Shown: positions 25,464 to 40,762, numbered from the stretch's first letter. The stretch is 64,000 nt of DNA from Echinococcus granulosus (GCF_000524195.1 NW_020170394.1:1143845-1207844); one strand, 5' to 3'. Program-made: numbers and translations. Notes: generated by a model not told the origin, from the letters alone.

Positions 25464-26882
25464 ATGGGCGTGGAGGGTGTTTTGCATTTGTATGGGTGTT
25501 CTTTCAACGTGTATAACGTCATTTTCGTCTTCATTTGGGGCCTTTTCTTATGGGAAACTTACTTAAATCTCCGGCAACTCAAAGTTGCCAAAGAAGTTAC
25601 AAAATCTCCTGAGGAGATAAAGTGTTTGATGAACGATGCCGATTTTGACAAATCTCGGCGCTACGCCATCGATAAACTGAATTTCGATATTGTTAGTGGC
25701 TTCTACAACATACTTTCTATGTCTGTAATTTTGCATTTCCAACTAATTGCTTGGGCTTGGTACAAATCCAAGGAACACATGCTCTTTATCTGCTCGCATA
25801 CTCCCTGGTCGTTTGGTGTTACGGAGAGAAGTGAGATCTCATTTTCCCTGCTCTTTACTGTTTATGTTGCTCTTTTTCAATTTTTTGAATCACTTCCTTG
25901 GAGTTATTACCGTCTCTTCGTTGTCGAGGAGCGCTATGGATTCAATAAACAAACGGTCGGCTTTTTCATAAAAGACAGACTGAAGGCCCTTGTCGTTGGT
26001 TTGGTCATTGGTTTACCGATTATTTCTGTGCTCATCTGGATCATCAAGGCTGGTGGACGCCACTTTTATATTTATGCATACGGATTTACATTTATCGTCT
26101 CCATTATCATAATGTTTGTCTACCCCGAGTTCATTGCTCCAATTTTCGATCGCTACGAACGCTTTCCTGATTGTGAATTGAGGACAAAAATAGAGGAGTT
26201 GGCTGCCAGTATTGATTTCCCACTAAAGAAGCTTTTTGTTGTGGAAGGTTCAAAGCGTAGCTCTCACAGCAATGCCTATTTCTATGGTTTTGGGAAGAAT
26301 AAGAGGATTGTCCTTTTCGATACCTTAATAAGAGGGTTTAAGATGTCAGGTGCCGAGTCGGATTCAAGTGAAAGTGCTGATAAAACCTCTGATGAGGCTC
26401 AAAATCGCGGTTGTGGTGACGATGAAGAAATTCTGGCCGTGCTTGCTCATGAACTCGGACATTGGAAACTGAAGCACGTGACATTCAACCTAGTCATTGC
26501 ACAAATTAACATATTTTTCATGTTTTTTGCATTTGGCCAGTTGGTAAGCGTCGATCAACTATTCGTCGATTTCGGACTTCCTCCTTCGGCTGCGCCCATG
26601 CTGATTCGCTTAATTGTTGTTTTCCAATTTATTTTTATGCCCTACAGCTCCGTTTTGGAATTTTTATTGACGATGCTTTCTCGGAAATTCGAGTTTCAGG
26701 CAGATGCTTTCGCGGTAAGCCTCAAGTCAGGAGAAAAACTTAAAAGCGCTTTATTGATGTTGACGAAGGACAATCTTTCATTCCCTGTTTACGATTGGTT
26801 ATATTCAATGTGTAATCACTCCCATCCGCCTATTACTGAAAGAATGGTGGCTATCGATGCTGAAATGGGGAAGAAGAAGTAG
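25464..26882 (+). CDS. ZMPSTE24: CAAX prenyl protease 1 (ZMPSTE24/STE24, M48 metallopeptidase)
   Basis: ER/nuclear-envelope zinc protease that clips the -AAX of farnesylated CAAX proteins (prelamin A in vertebrates, a-factor in yeast). Single uninterrupted frame of 472 aa, close to human (475). N-terminal block WETYLNLRQL, then hydrophobic helices. FESLPWSYYRLFVVEERYGFN and YPEFIAPIFDRYERFPD are family signatures. The zinc motif HELGH is at 329-333 (H329, E330, H333), and the downstream zinc ligand is expected in KFEFQADAFA. SNAYFYGFGKNKRIVLFDTL is also diagnostic. An acidic Ser/Asp-rich loop at about 295-322 precedes the zinc motif, as in other animals. The ATG follows an acceptor-like site by 24 nt. 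AATAAA lies 38 nt past the stop. It is the only intronless gene here. Confidence 0.97.
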   Translation: MGVEGVLHLYGCSFNVYNVIFVFIWGLFLWETYLNLRQLKVAKEVTKSPEEIKCLMNDADFDKSRRYAIDKLNFDIVSGFYNILSMSVILHFQLIAWAWYKSKEHMLFICSHTPWSFGVTERSEISFSLLFTVYVALFQFFESLPWSYYRLFVVEERYGFNKQTVGFFIKDRLKALVVGLVIGLPIISVLIWIIKAGGRHFYIYAYGFTFIVSIIIMFVYPEFIAPIFDRYERFPDCELRTKIEELAASIDFPLKKLFVVEGSKRSSHSNAYFYGFGKNKRIVLFDTLIRGFKMSGAESDSSESADKTSDEAQNRGCGDDEEILAVLAHELGHWKLKHVTFNLVIAQINIFFMFFAFGQLVSVDQLFVDFGLPPSAAPMLIRLIVVFQFIFMPYSSVLEFLLTMLSRKFEFQADAFAVSLKSGEKLKSALLMLTKDNLSFPVYDWLYSMCNHSHPPITERMVAIDAEMGKKK

Positions 26883-26919
26883 TATTTTCCTGTATATCAT
26901 TGCTAGGGCTGTTCTGTTC

Positions 26920-26925
26920 AATAAA
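26920..26925 (+). terminator. Polyadenylation signal AATAAA of ZMPSTE24
   Basis: Canonical hexamer 38 nt after the stop codon. Another AATAAA-like site occurs near 27095. Confidence 0.75.
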
Positions 26926-27788
26926 AGTTTTGCATCATAGAAGCAAGTCTTTTGCTGAAATGGATTTCGCCTTTTAACCCCGCAATACCGTTTAAAGACT
27001 AATGGCTTAAAAATGAAGTTCTTGTTTTGTGTAGAGTGTCATTTCACCGCTGTAAGGTTTAACTGTTGTTAAGCCAGTATGGACATAACACAAAATAAAG
27101 ACTGCTTGATGTTAGGGGGTACACTTTTGTGCTGTTGGTTGTTTCATGAATTTATATTGATACCATTGTGCGTAGGCTCGTTCTTGTGACGTTATGGAGC
27201 GTATTAAGAGTGGAATAGGTAATGGCATGAATGGTAAAGCAATCTGTTTAGACTATTAGCATGTACTGCCTCCGTGACTAGTCTGTGTATTTGCCACGTG
27301 AATCGACAGCACAATTAGCAGTGTGATGCGTAGCATGGCGCCTGTTTCACTTAGCTAAGTATGTAGTCTTAGACCACCAAGGGTTTCGCATAGTGAGAAT
27401 ATTCTTAAGAAAGTGCTAGAGGGTTACAGACGTTCCATGCCTGAAATTCATTCCAAAACTTATTTTATCTTGCCAAAATTTTTTGGTGCCCCAATGACAC
27501 CAACGGTGAAAGCGCATTATCAAGGGTATGCCACTTATACAATCACATATGCCTTTCTCTGCTAGAACTTACTTGAAGTTAGTTAAGCTTTACCAATGCT
27601 GAGGTGTTTGGTAGGGATCATAGTGAAAAAAGGGACTGTAGGATGTCACTAACTCCACTGCGTATTGATTCGCATCGTGTGGAACGCTCGTTTCAATCTC
27701 ACTTTGCATCGTTTTTTTTCACTTTTAAACGATAACTCTTTTCATGGTGCTTTTTTTAGATTTCAGAATATCAATAAGTGAACGTTAA

Positions 27789-30120
27789 ATGCTGCCTGAA
27801 CAGAATAACTCGTCTTTGGACACGGCGGGGGATAACGCAGGTAAACTGGAGAAGAACTCGTCGTCGTTACGCCTAATCGTGGCGTGCGCTGTTGGTTGCA
27901 TTGCTACCTCCGTGATGTACACACTAGTGCCGTTTGTGTCGCCTGCATTTCGCCGAATTTGTTTACCCTACGTGCCTGCAACTTCAAAACAACTGACACT
28001 CGTGGCTCAGCTGCTTTGGCTTGCTGAGACCCGCGCACACAGACGCATTGGAAGTATTCTTGATATTGGGAGCGGGGATGGTCGTGTCGTAAGTATCCCT
28101 CATACTATTTTCATCCCACATAAACTGTTCTATTTCCATCATTTCTATACATTCAATCAGCGACTAATTACCTTTGTATGTTTTTAGTGGAATTTCAAAA
28201 CTACCTTTGTTTCAGGTGAATTTTTAATGCTTCAACTGGAGGAGTTTCACTCGTAGCAGCAATCTGCTACTCATACAGATAATCTGTAGACGGACAAATT
28301 CAATTTACCTTCATCTACCTCCCGAAATTTGAAAAACGCATTAATTTTAATGGATAAAATGAATGAATTATTTAGTTACGTGTAACTTTATGTCACACTG
28401 ATTGAGTAAATGGCAAGTTGGGGAAGAACATCAACAACTTCCCTAACTTTTTTGTTGCATGTTTTATTGTTTGATTAATTTGGTTCAAGCTTTTCTTAAA
28501 CGCTTAAATGGAAGTATTTGCAGCATAAATAACGATCGTTTTGCTTAAATAGTCCATACTTTTGGTAAGCAGTCAGGTCGGTGCTGTCAGTGTCAGACTG
28601 AATTCGTGACTTTGTTATCGCTTCCTGCCACAGGTTCTGAGCCTGCTGGTTGACAAACGCCTAACGAGCCTGACCACAGCGGCCGGAGTGGAGCTGAACA
28701 GGCCGCTTGTGTGGTGGTCGCGTCTCGCGGCCTGGCGACAGAATCATAGCGACAAAGCGAGCTTCCATTGTCATGACCTCTGGACCTTTGACGTCTCTCC
28801 CTTTCAAAGTGTCGTCGTCTTTGGTGTCGATACTATGGTACCTCATTCCTCTTCTCCGTGCTCCACACCCTATCCGCAAAACGCCATAGTGTCTGCATTG
28901 CAAGTATTCTGTGTCCTCGTTCTTGGTGTTTTCACAGTAACTAATATTTGTACACTTAATTATGTGTTCACCGCAACAATCTTTGATACCGACAAAATCG
29001 TTTTTAGGTTATTTGGTTCTAATTTTGTGGGGAGTAGCCATCCTTCCTAAAGTTGGTGGAAACTTGTCATTTCTATCTTCAGTGTACCATTGAAATGCAC
29101 AAAACTGAATTCAGTCTCGGAATGCAAGTAAAAAGGTGTTGTGTTTGATCAAAGAGCGGTCTTTTCGGTTGCACATAACACTGCATATGTGCTAGGTGTA
29201 ATCGGCAGGACCTTTGTAGTACTAGCCAAATAACGGCAATTGTAATGAATACTGTGCTAAAATTTCCTAAAAATAACGAATTCCAGAAGACTTTATGAAC
29301 TAGATCGAACTGCAAAAAGCTTTTTATTGCCTTGTGCATGATGAGCGGTTGGTGGGTACGCTCAATACCTTCTGAAAAGTTCATTCCTTATACCTTCTTT
29401 TTAATAGCGCTTGTTTTGAGGTCGAACGTTCTTTTCCACGTACTGAATAGTGGCTCATCTAACGTTTCAATACAACACGCTACCCCCACTAGGCATTCAG
29501 CTCTCGTGTCATGCATTGAGCGCAATGCTCTTCAATTTTTGGGTTGATAATGCATGTTTTGTTTCTTGTTGTAATTGACATTATGCATGTTTGGGCAATC
29601 GGCAGTTAGATTTTTTACAAATAGAGACGCTTTCACTACCCAAATCAACAGAGTCCCCAGCATTACTTTTCAGTTTACCAACTTATGTTCATGCCTTACT
29701 TTTGTACGAACACAATATAGTCGTTCCCGATCATAGATAGCTATTCTTATCTACTTTGCTAGTTTAATAGCAAACTTCCATTTCCTTGTCATTTAACGAT
29801 GTTTACAGTAATGCTAACCGAGACGCTTGTTTGTGGCAGACATCATCAATCAAACGTGAAGAACTGTAGCAATATTTCATTTACTACTAACTAACAGTTC
29901 AATGGTTTTGTACGTACCATATGCCACATAACTACTTAGCGCATCCTTATGTAAACCCTAGATGAAGCCGCTGGAGGAAAAGTTGCTGAATGAATTGAGT
30001 GGGAATCCAGTGATAGTGGCGTGCCGATTTCCCCTCCCAACCCTTCCGCTCTATAGCAAACTTGGCTCAGGGCCCGACGCTGCTTATCTTTATCTTCCAA
30101 AGCTAAATGGCAAGTCTTAA
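27789..30120 (+). CDS. ATP synthase c-subunit lysine N-methyltransferase-like protein (FAM173 family)
   Basis: Small membrane-tethered SAM-dependent lysine methyltransferase. The vertebrate homologue ATPSCKMT (FAM173B) methylates the mitochondrial ATP-synthase c subunit; its sister FAM173A (ANTKMT) acts on ADP/ATP translocase. Exons: 27789-28088, 28634-28837, 29962-30120, all phase 0, giving 220 aa. There is one N-terminal hydrophobic segment (LRLIVACAVGCIATSVMYTL), followed by PFVSPAFRRICLPYVPAT, a block specific to this family. The SAM-binding motif I DIGSGDGR is at residues 92-99. Exon 2 carries GVELNRPLVWWSRLAAWR, the HDLW motif and VVVFGVDTM. Exon 3 carries VIVACRFPLP near the end. The FAM173B versus FAM173A choice is not settled; the N-terminal block looks closer to FAM173B. 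Mitochondrial location is inferred from the family. Confidence 0.9.
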
Positions 30121-33100
30121 ATTGCAACTTTATCGTTTGCTCATTTTTTGTACAATTGGGACCTCCGTCGTTATGTGTTACTTAAAGGCAACCCTTTTGG
30201 ATCACTTTGTAGTTTTCATTCGTAAATCGTTAATTGAATTCCCACATTATAAACCCCTGCAAATATGCTCGTGGGATTGAAAGCCAAGTGGCTGATAGTG
30301 GTGACAAACATGTCATAATCCATGTGTGATTGTTGCATTCATTGTCATAGCCTGATTATAGCACTGATCCATATTGATAAGCTAATCGTCAGCATAATAG
30401 GGTCAAACGTTTGCATCGTAGCATTTTTACGTAACCAGAGTGTAAATTGTTTCCCTACTAAATTATTGACTATTAACTCCACCGTTCTTAAGAAAAATAC
30501 CAAGAACAAGAGCTTTCATACTGCAATACCACTATTCATCCAAACACAAAGGCGCGATTCGAATGGAGCGAGTCTTCCATTTTGAGTGGTAACCTGTGCG
30601 TCATGTATTTAACAAGTACAACATAAAGTTGCGGTGTTATTTAGTAAGCACTTCGATTTTAATGCTTCATACGTTAGAAGAACACTATTAACTCTGGTTC
30701 ATGACACGAACGTCTCGGCGAAGCGAATATTTTGTGTAATTTATGTAATTCCAAGGGAGTCGGAGTCGTCCGGTCTATTTGTCTTTGGCCTGCCTACGTG
30801 TACTCATTGAAAAGTATGATGAACAGGAGCATTTCTTTAGCAAACGGTATTGCATCCCCTTGAGTCTCTCGGGGCTGTAATATGGAATGCCAATAGAAAA
30901 AGTAGGTGACTGTTATGGCACAAAAGGGACGGGGGCTATAGGCACGGCGGAAGGGACATTCCACCAAAACAGAAGTACGGCTAAAAGTACTTTTAAACTG
31001 ATGGTGGTGCACTGCGTAACTCCCCATTTGAACGTCGTCCCTACCATCCCCTTGAACCCCATTCTTATTCGGTCATAACGAATCCTTCCATTAATAGTGA
31101 GTGATTGCGAAGTAGGATCAAAAGTGAGATAAATTTGTTAAAAATTGTCTTCGCTCTATTGCTGACCGTTGTGCCCGAATTAAGGAGTGCGTCAGACGTC
31201 GTCGCCGCTTCATCACTTCTAAAATCTGCCTCCGCGGATTCAGTCACTCATAGCCGACATACCTTCGGTGCCGATTGCATTTACTTAACATTCAGAGACA
31301 TCAAATGTGTTGGTTAAGAACATTTGCAACTAAATTATAGAAAGGCCGAGAGGATAAATGCATAAATGGGTGATGGTGCCGCAGAGATTGAGGAGCCCGT
31401 TCGGTCAAGCATGCATTTCGGAAAAATGCTAGCAAACCACAACTATATTTTCTAAAACGGCAAACCATTCTCACACCACGCGAATAAAAAGTATTCTCTA
31501 TTCTACCTTTTTATTTTAAGGTTCTGAATTCAGAGATACGGGGAGGAACACCGACTTCAGCACGATACAAACACACGGATGAAAACTCCAGTTCTGCTAG
31601 TTGTGTTGGTTAAGTTAATGTAAGGTTTCTCAGAGTTAGGAGTCAGTGTGTAATTAATCCACTGTGAGAAATTAATAAATTTGGAAATATGGCGTCCCGA
31701 GCCTAATTTGAGTCTTACTGAGCCGAAGTAGTATAGGTGTCCATATACTACTAAGTATGGAAGAGTCGGGAGACTAAGGCCATGGTCGGAAGATAGCGTG
31801 CGGAGTGGAAGTGCAATCTGCGTAGGCTGGGGTGTTTGGGTTTGCTGCACACATTTCTGCAGTTCCAGTTCACTGTAGAGAACCGGCAATTTAGAGCATG
31901 CGGAAAACAATATGCGTGTAGGAGAGTCCCATTCGCGGCATTCGTGGCTGACATTCCAAAACTTCTTCACTGACTAACTTCAAGAAGAATGACATTTTCA
32001 CGGTTCCCGTACGAGTTTTACAGTCTAGATTGGCACTCCTCTTTCCAATTTCCCCGAGTTAAATAGATTAATTAATTTGTAATTTTTACTTTTGCGTTTC
32101 AGAATGGTCATGCAGTAAATGGCTTAGGCAGTGGTTCAAGTATCTGATTGTTCGAATGTACCAAGATTATAATTGAAATCCAGGGTTCTTCCTTTGAGTT
32201 TCGGGTCTTGGGCGTCATTTCCCGCGTAAGCGGGTCTTCGTTTTCGAGAAGTGAATATTTTTATGACCGAACCCACATTTCCTATTTCTTTCTCTTTTTC
32301 TAGTCTTGTGCTTCCAGACTATCAAGGTATAATGGGTTGTGTGTGGGCAAGTTAACTGAATATTTCATGATTTGTGTTCCCAATTTAACATTTTTTTTGT
32401 TTCTTAGCTCTACCGCGTGCTTTACGTAATGTCTAGTTAATGTTTTAGTTCTCTTTTGTCATACTTCATTGGTGATATGCGTCAGGCTTATTTTCCGCTT
32501 TCGGATCCATCTTCTACTTCATTTAAGCTCGTTTTCTCTTTTTAACAATATGCGCATCCGTGAGGGAAAAAGGTTTTGCCTAGCTGGCGCGATTTATGGG
32601 CTTTTCTAGTGGGTCTTTGATCTGTCATTTGGATTATTGTATTTTGCTCCCAACTTTTCAACATTATTTTGCCAAACCGCCATATTGTTCAATCTAACCT
32701 TATGCTACGAAGGAATTACGCATTTGTTTTTTTGAAACTCACGTTTTATTTGCTACATATTTCCGATGGTATAGCTGCTAGACTTCCATCAGTTTCCATC
32801 CGTTTAGTTCCCGTGAGTATGGTTATTAGTAAGCAATAACTTCATTGTCCCCCATAGCACATGACATGCTTTTGTTTCCAATATTAAATTGTCTCCTCTA
32901 CACGTTGTTGTAGATTCTGCATGGATTCTGAAATATCTATCAATTAAGACTGTTGGTTTATTTAGTCAATTTTGCTTGCATGAATGCGTGCGAAATTGAG
33001 ATTTAGGCTTGTAGCAGTATCTTGTGTGTCTGGAGAATTTTTTGTGTTCATGTAATCGTCGTTTACGTAAAACAAGTGGAAATTATGGTTTATTCTACGT

Positions 33101-33555
33101 TCTTCTGTGCGTGAGAAGGCGCAAGACATGTGCTAATGAACTTTACTTGGGGGTAGTACTAAGTTAAAGATTGGTCAGGAACAGTGTCCAAGGGCTCGTG
33201 GAAGCCCACTTTTTCACCATCAGGGCTTGCAATATTTTGGATGAAGTTGCGGTTTTTAATTCTTACTCTGACACTATTTGTGGTCGCAAATTGATTTTAG
33301 CCTTAACTTTTAAACGAGTTTATATGCACAACATTTCCGATTCCATTAGGTGTAAACACTCCATTCGTTTGTAGTCCTTTGATTCGATCATTTTAACTTC
33401 AAGACTGTCACCTAATAGGTCGAATGATCCCACGAAAATACCGACATCTAAGCGGCACTCTTAGTTCGTGAAATATCGTTAGCTCCATCGCAGAAGCACA
33501 CACTGGAAGCTCCATAATTTGGTCCCTTATGCTTGCTTATTCATTTGCTTTTTAG
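30121..33555. other. Intergenic region, no gene recognised
   Basis: About 3.4 kb between the methyltransferase and the first Maf gene. A minus-strand open frame at 31557-31970 (137 codons, no family resemblance, overlapping a second open frame) lies in a slightly GC-richer stretch and could be repeat-derived. The rest is AT-rich without recognisable features. Confidence 0.35.
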
Positions 33556-33583
33556 TTGGTACGAGAATTTGCTGTACATGCCA

Positions 33584-35614
<2,031 letters not shown>

Positions 35615-38600
35615 TATCTATCCATTGGGATGCATTTCCGTTTTTATTTCAACCTATTTTGTCCAGCACACCGATTCTATTGTACGAATAGGAAAAAATA
35701 ATTTGTTCACCTACTTTTTTTCATTCAGTGGATCATGATTTCTGTCTTGGGAACCTCGAAAATCAAGTTGACATTCGTTCCCACCTTGTGCTTGTGATCA
35801 CATATGGGACGATTTTTCGAATCGCAGTAAATAGCATCGACATTAGCATCTTGTCTCACCGGCTACAATTGGGTCGCTATTGTTACCTGAGAGAGGGTTG
35901 GTGTAATTTCGGAATCCCGGTTTTGTAGTGAAATCTTGTTTGGCATGCTTTGGAGTGTTTAGATGGAAGTGGGTGGGCGTGTGCTGTCTCACACCTGATA
36001 TAACAGCGCTACAAGGGTGGGCAGTCTTCTTAGCGGCAAGGTATTTTTTTTGCAGTAGTTGTGGTGTTTAATGTTTTACTGATGCAGCTGGGTACGGTGA
36101 GTGGTGATGATGGTGATAAAGGTTGAGAGTGCAATGAAGGGTGGTAAATTGCATCATGTTTGTTCTTCATTCTTTACGATACTCCTGTAAGAGAGAGCTC
36201 TCCTATATCACTGACGTCATTTGGCATTTTTTAGATACCCATGAATATTTCTCATGTGTGCAAAGTGCCCCCAATGCTATCCCAGATGCCAAAAGCTGTA
36301 GTATCAAAGTTACGAAAGATCAATGCGTAAGAAGGTGATTCGACTTCATGTCTATTTTAGGTGTTTTGTAAACATATTGCCACTAATTAAAGGAATGTTG
36401 GTTGTACTTGCGCTCGAACATTCATATCTGCTGTAAACTTCGCTATAAAATAAACGCTTTTTCAGAGGAGGAAACTTACGTTCTGGGCACGGAGGCTCAC
36501 CCCTGATGCGTGATTGGAGGCTACCACTTTACTGCAGTTGGCCTTAGGGTGCGCACTGATTCTTCTCCTGTATTGTATCGGTCATCATAAAGGGGTGCGT
36601 GGGAGACAAATGATTTAATCGAGGAAACGAAAACGGGTTTTATAAATTCTAATTAAATGTAAAAATGACATCTGAACTACTTTTGACTCTGAGAGATCGA
36701 CTAGTTAGAATAAATACAGGGATCAAGAATCGAAGCGAATAGCTGGAAGTATGAGAAAGAAAATACTTCACGGACTAGATGGCCATCTTTTGCCAACTAA
36801 AAATACAGTGACGAATCTCCGTCAAACTTATGGTATATACAACATTTGGCCTGTATCTAACTTTTAATCATAATGGTGCGGTTTGCTACTTTGTTTAACT
36901 ACCCGGGCCCCTTAGCCTGTGCAGGTTGTGCTGCGGTGTGGTTTTCGGGCCGTGTCAGTAGCCTACGGTCCTTCTGTACGTTTGTAGCACATATTCGTCA
37001 CAGTACTTTGGCTTGTTATGATCTCAGGGATGGGTTCAAAAGATTTTAGTTAGTCTTGACTTAGCTGCATTGAAGCGAAAAGACTACCCTTTTGTTAGAT
37101 TTTAGGCGCTTTTGCGATTTGTTAGTTGTTTATTCAACTCTCGGTTTTGGTAAAGGCACCAATTAGGTACTCCTTCATTATGCTTTTGCTGGATGAAATG
37201 GCCTCTTGGCCATACCATTTTCCCCAAGGCCTTCTCTAGGTCAATAGCGCATATTTCACAGAACATTATGCCTTCTTTTGTCTTCAGGGAAGTCCTAAGG
37301 TGCTACATTGGTGGGAGAGGAAAGCAAACCTGCTCTTGAAGGGCACCTATATTAATTTCTACCACTGAGTAATAAACCTTAATGGGGTAGACGAAGGGCA
37401 TGTGCTGTGGACGGGGAGGAGTTGGGAACCCGCAACAAAAGGGATGACAATGACGTATACTTTCGACAACTACCCCGATCCCGTGTTTTGCAAGAAACCT
37501 ATCAACAACGAAAGCGACACTAGACGTAAACCATTTAGAAAAACTTCGTTACAGAGATGCTTACCGTTCTTGCATGAAGATAATAAACGTGTGAAAAACG
37601 CGACACCTCATCCACCTCTTCTATAGCTGGATAGAACCCTGAGAGATGTGGCCGGGTAGCCCTAGAGTGAGAACGACGTGGCAGGGTGGAACAGACGCGA
37701 AACCCTACCCCACGGAACCATGTTCACTCCCGGCCCTTTGGTACATGACTCTGCTTTTGAACCAGTGTTCCTGCCACTAGCTACGGACACGCATGATGGC
37801 CAGCTCATTTCTCTTTTCCAGGATTTGGTCCCCATACTGGACGAAACTCCAGATCCAGCAGAATCGCCAGGGGGCATCAGCGACGCTGTGGTCGAGTATC
37901 GCCTCAGTTGTGTGGATATTCGATGACTGGCATGGTAGGCTCATAGGTACCTCTTTACAACGCTGATTACGCTGTGATGGCTGGTCCGAGGGGGTCGATC
38001 AAGGAGAGCGCGGGGGGTGATACTCACTATGAGTCTCCACCATTGTATCTTCGTCGGACTGGCAGGCCACAAATTTTATTTGTGTGCCAAATATGCGTAT
38101 ATTCTGTTCAAACATTCTCTTAATTCGTCTTAGGGGAAAACTCTCGGTGTTACATGAATTCCTGTTTTATAATGTTAGAAGAAAATATTCACTCTTAGTA
38201 AGCTGGGCATGGCATGCCCAATAACTAGCCTATGGAAGCAGGATAATTTTCCCATTAACCAAAAGTCAGTGGATTCACAAATCGCACATCTTAGCCGTCT
38301 TCATCCACTGAAACCCCTATTTAATGTTCTCCCCAAGTTGTCAAACAACCCGAAGAAATAAATGTTGTTCATCTACTTAATTCTATTTTTCGCTTGAAAG
38401 AATCTTTTAGATTATATGTGCTTGTATGAATGAAATAATTACTTTGTATTCATTCGCCCTGTCCCACTTATTTGAACCTGATTCCTCCGGAGATCTTCGC
38501 CTTAGTTGCGAAGTCGGGTTACTGGTCAGGTAGTTTTTTTTTGTATTTGAATGGAATACTACGCTTCTTCTAGTACGTACGTGGTTGATTCAGTGGTGGG

Positions 38601-39627
38601 GGTGAATGACGATAATGGTTCTCAACATTGGCACTGTTTAGCACCCTTTTTTAGCTGTTCATTCATTCCTAAATTTCTAGTCCCTTCAGTGTTTCCGATC
38701 TGTGCTCCGGCCCTAAGTTCAGTACACTCGGGCATTGTGTGATTTATATTAGTTAACCAAACTTTCCATCACCTAAACCCACCCACTCGTGTTGTTTGTT
38801 CTTGTTCAAAAGATGTTGTATTCCATCGTACAAGATATCCCAACGCTTAGCTGGTCTTGAGCCATAACGTAATTGGCATTTTGGACTAAGAAGTCGTTTT
38901 CTGACTATTATATCCTCATTGAGAGTTCCGGTGTAGTGTAAGGAATGACAGTTCGTCTCTGTTTTTTCACCTTTTGTTCATAAGACAAACCTGACCCTAA
39001 TGACTAACTGCTTCGATGAACTCTAATTGAAGACTTTGCTTGGCAGCTCCTTTGACTTTTGCATGTTCCGTCTCAAGTATGGAATTTTGCCACTTTTTTG
39101 TGTGGTATGGGTCATTGTTGTATGTTCTGTGCCTTACCGTTGTTTCTTTGACTTGAAATTAAATCGTTTTTTTCTGAGCATAAAAACCTGTTGACAACAT
39201 TATATACCATGCAGTTGAATATACTAGTACAGTGTATATTAACATACTTAACAGTGTAGTGTATCATGTTAGCTTCGTTTAACCGTTTGGTCCATGTATG
39301 GTCTCTATGTTTCCTTTTGATTCATTGGGAAATTATGTTTATTTGTCTGGTCTCTATTGCATATCAGTCAAATTTGTGAATGTGTAAGCATAGTTGGCCA
39401 CACCTTCGTCGAAGAAGACTTGCATGTTTTTATAAACTTGGATTGCTGAGGTGTTTACTTATGTCTGCTAGACGCGTTTTCCTCATGCACGACGGTAAGT
39501 GACGGGAATTTTGGTGGGGTGGAACAATCGTGGAAAAGTGGTTCAGATGAATTTTTGTTCTTGCCGGTCAGGTTGAAACCTCAAATCCTAAGGGTACACA
39601 GATACAAGCTCGCTTTTGCGCTTTCAG
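35615..39627. other. Intergenic region between the two Maf genes
   Basis: About 4 kb. A GC-richer block at about 37380-38060 holds two plus-strand open frames (37402-37626 and 37678-37926) with no family resemblance and no clear splice structure. The remainder is AT-rich. I found no third Maf copy or remnant. Confidence 0.35.
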
Positions 39628-39628
39628 T

Positions 39629-40762
39629 ATGTTGACGGCCGTCCGCGATAAGCTTGCAAGATGTTCAATTGTGTTGGCGAGCACTTCTCCCCGCCGCAAA
39701 GAACTCCTCTCCACTTGTGTTTGTATCAATGATATTCTCTCTAATACCGTTTAGAATATCAACTTCACTGCACTTAATCCAAATGTTCCTGAGGATCTGA
39801 ATCCGGATGACTTTCCCAGCATCCCAGCTTTTGTCGAGGCCCTTGCCACAGTCAAGGTCAAGGGCGCCCTAAAGGCTCTTAAGGAGGTAACGTCTCTTCC
39901 TCACTCCCTCACTATTTAGCATGCTGATATAATTATAGCCGCAGATACCGTGGTTGTTTTTAAAAACAAGATAATGGGCAAGCCTCTAAATGCAGATGAC
40001 GCCTCTAAAACTCTTAAAATGTATGTGTTTTGTTGCTTTTGAAGAAGTTTTTAGGTTATCGGACCAGGTTCATGAAGTGCACACCGGAGTGTGTATTGCA
40101 TGGATGCATAAAGAGCCACAGTTTTGCTGCTTCAATGAGCGCACGAAAGTCTACATGGCAAAATTGGACCAGGACACGATTGATAGCTACGTCAAGACGG
40201 GGGAACCCCTGTAAGCCATTTTAGAAAGCTGGCGGCACAGATTGTGGACTCCGGGTTTTGATAATGGTGGTAACGGGCGGTGTTGACCATAAGCCTCTCT
40301 ATCATGACTCCTTAATTCCATTGTATGCCTAGTTGTGTAGCCATCAAGGTCTGTTGGAAGCCTTTGAACGTGTTTTTTTAACAACCTATTTATATTTGTA
40401 TGCCGGAACGGGGCTATTATTTTAACATCTGCGAAGCCCTCAATGGAGTAAACTCCAACTTGCTCATCTGGAACTGCTACCTTGGTTACTCCTTTCATGA
40501 TGCCTCACAGTTGGGACATGGTTTTCTTTTAACGAATTAAATTTGCAGATGTTCTTTACTTGAAGTGATTTGCTTTCAGAAGTAAATGCAGAATATGTTT
40601 GTTTGTTTTTTGTATTCTAGTGACAAAGCCGGCAGTTACGGTATCCAAGGTATTGGTTGCAGTCTGATCCGTGGGATCGAAGGTGACTATTTTAACGTCG
40701 TCGGCCTACCGATTCACAAAATTTGCAAACATATATACGAAAAACTAATGAATGACGCTTAA
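39629..40762 (+). CDS. Maf-type nucleoside triphosphate pyrophosphatase (copy 2, ASMTL N-domain-like)
   Basis: Probable house-cleaning NTP pyrophosphatase. Exons: 39629-39718, 39755-39886, 39920-40020, 40055-40210, 40621-40762, 206 aa; introns 36, 33, 34 and 410 nt. The first three exons have the same lengths as copy 1 (90, 132, 101 nt), so the genes arose by duplication. The active site looks intact: [12 protein letters not shown] at 16-27, AADTVV with D83, [24 protein letters not shown] and [10 protein letters not shown]. It resembles the Maf half of animal ASMTL, but no methyltransferase domain follows; the frame stops, and the neighbour is convergent. The ATG sits 1 nt after an acceptor-like ctttcag. 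The first donor (gtttgt) is weak but required by frame and by the parallel with copy 1. Confidence 0.92.

Noticed and set aside
39629..40762. ASMTL-type fusion of Maf with a methyltransferase
   Set aside because: The frame stops right after the Maf fold, and the next gene downstream is a convergent CNG channel, so no methyltransferase domain is attached.
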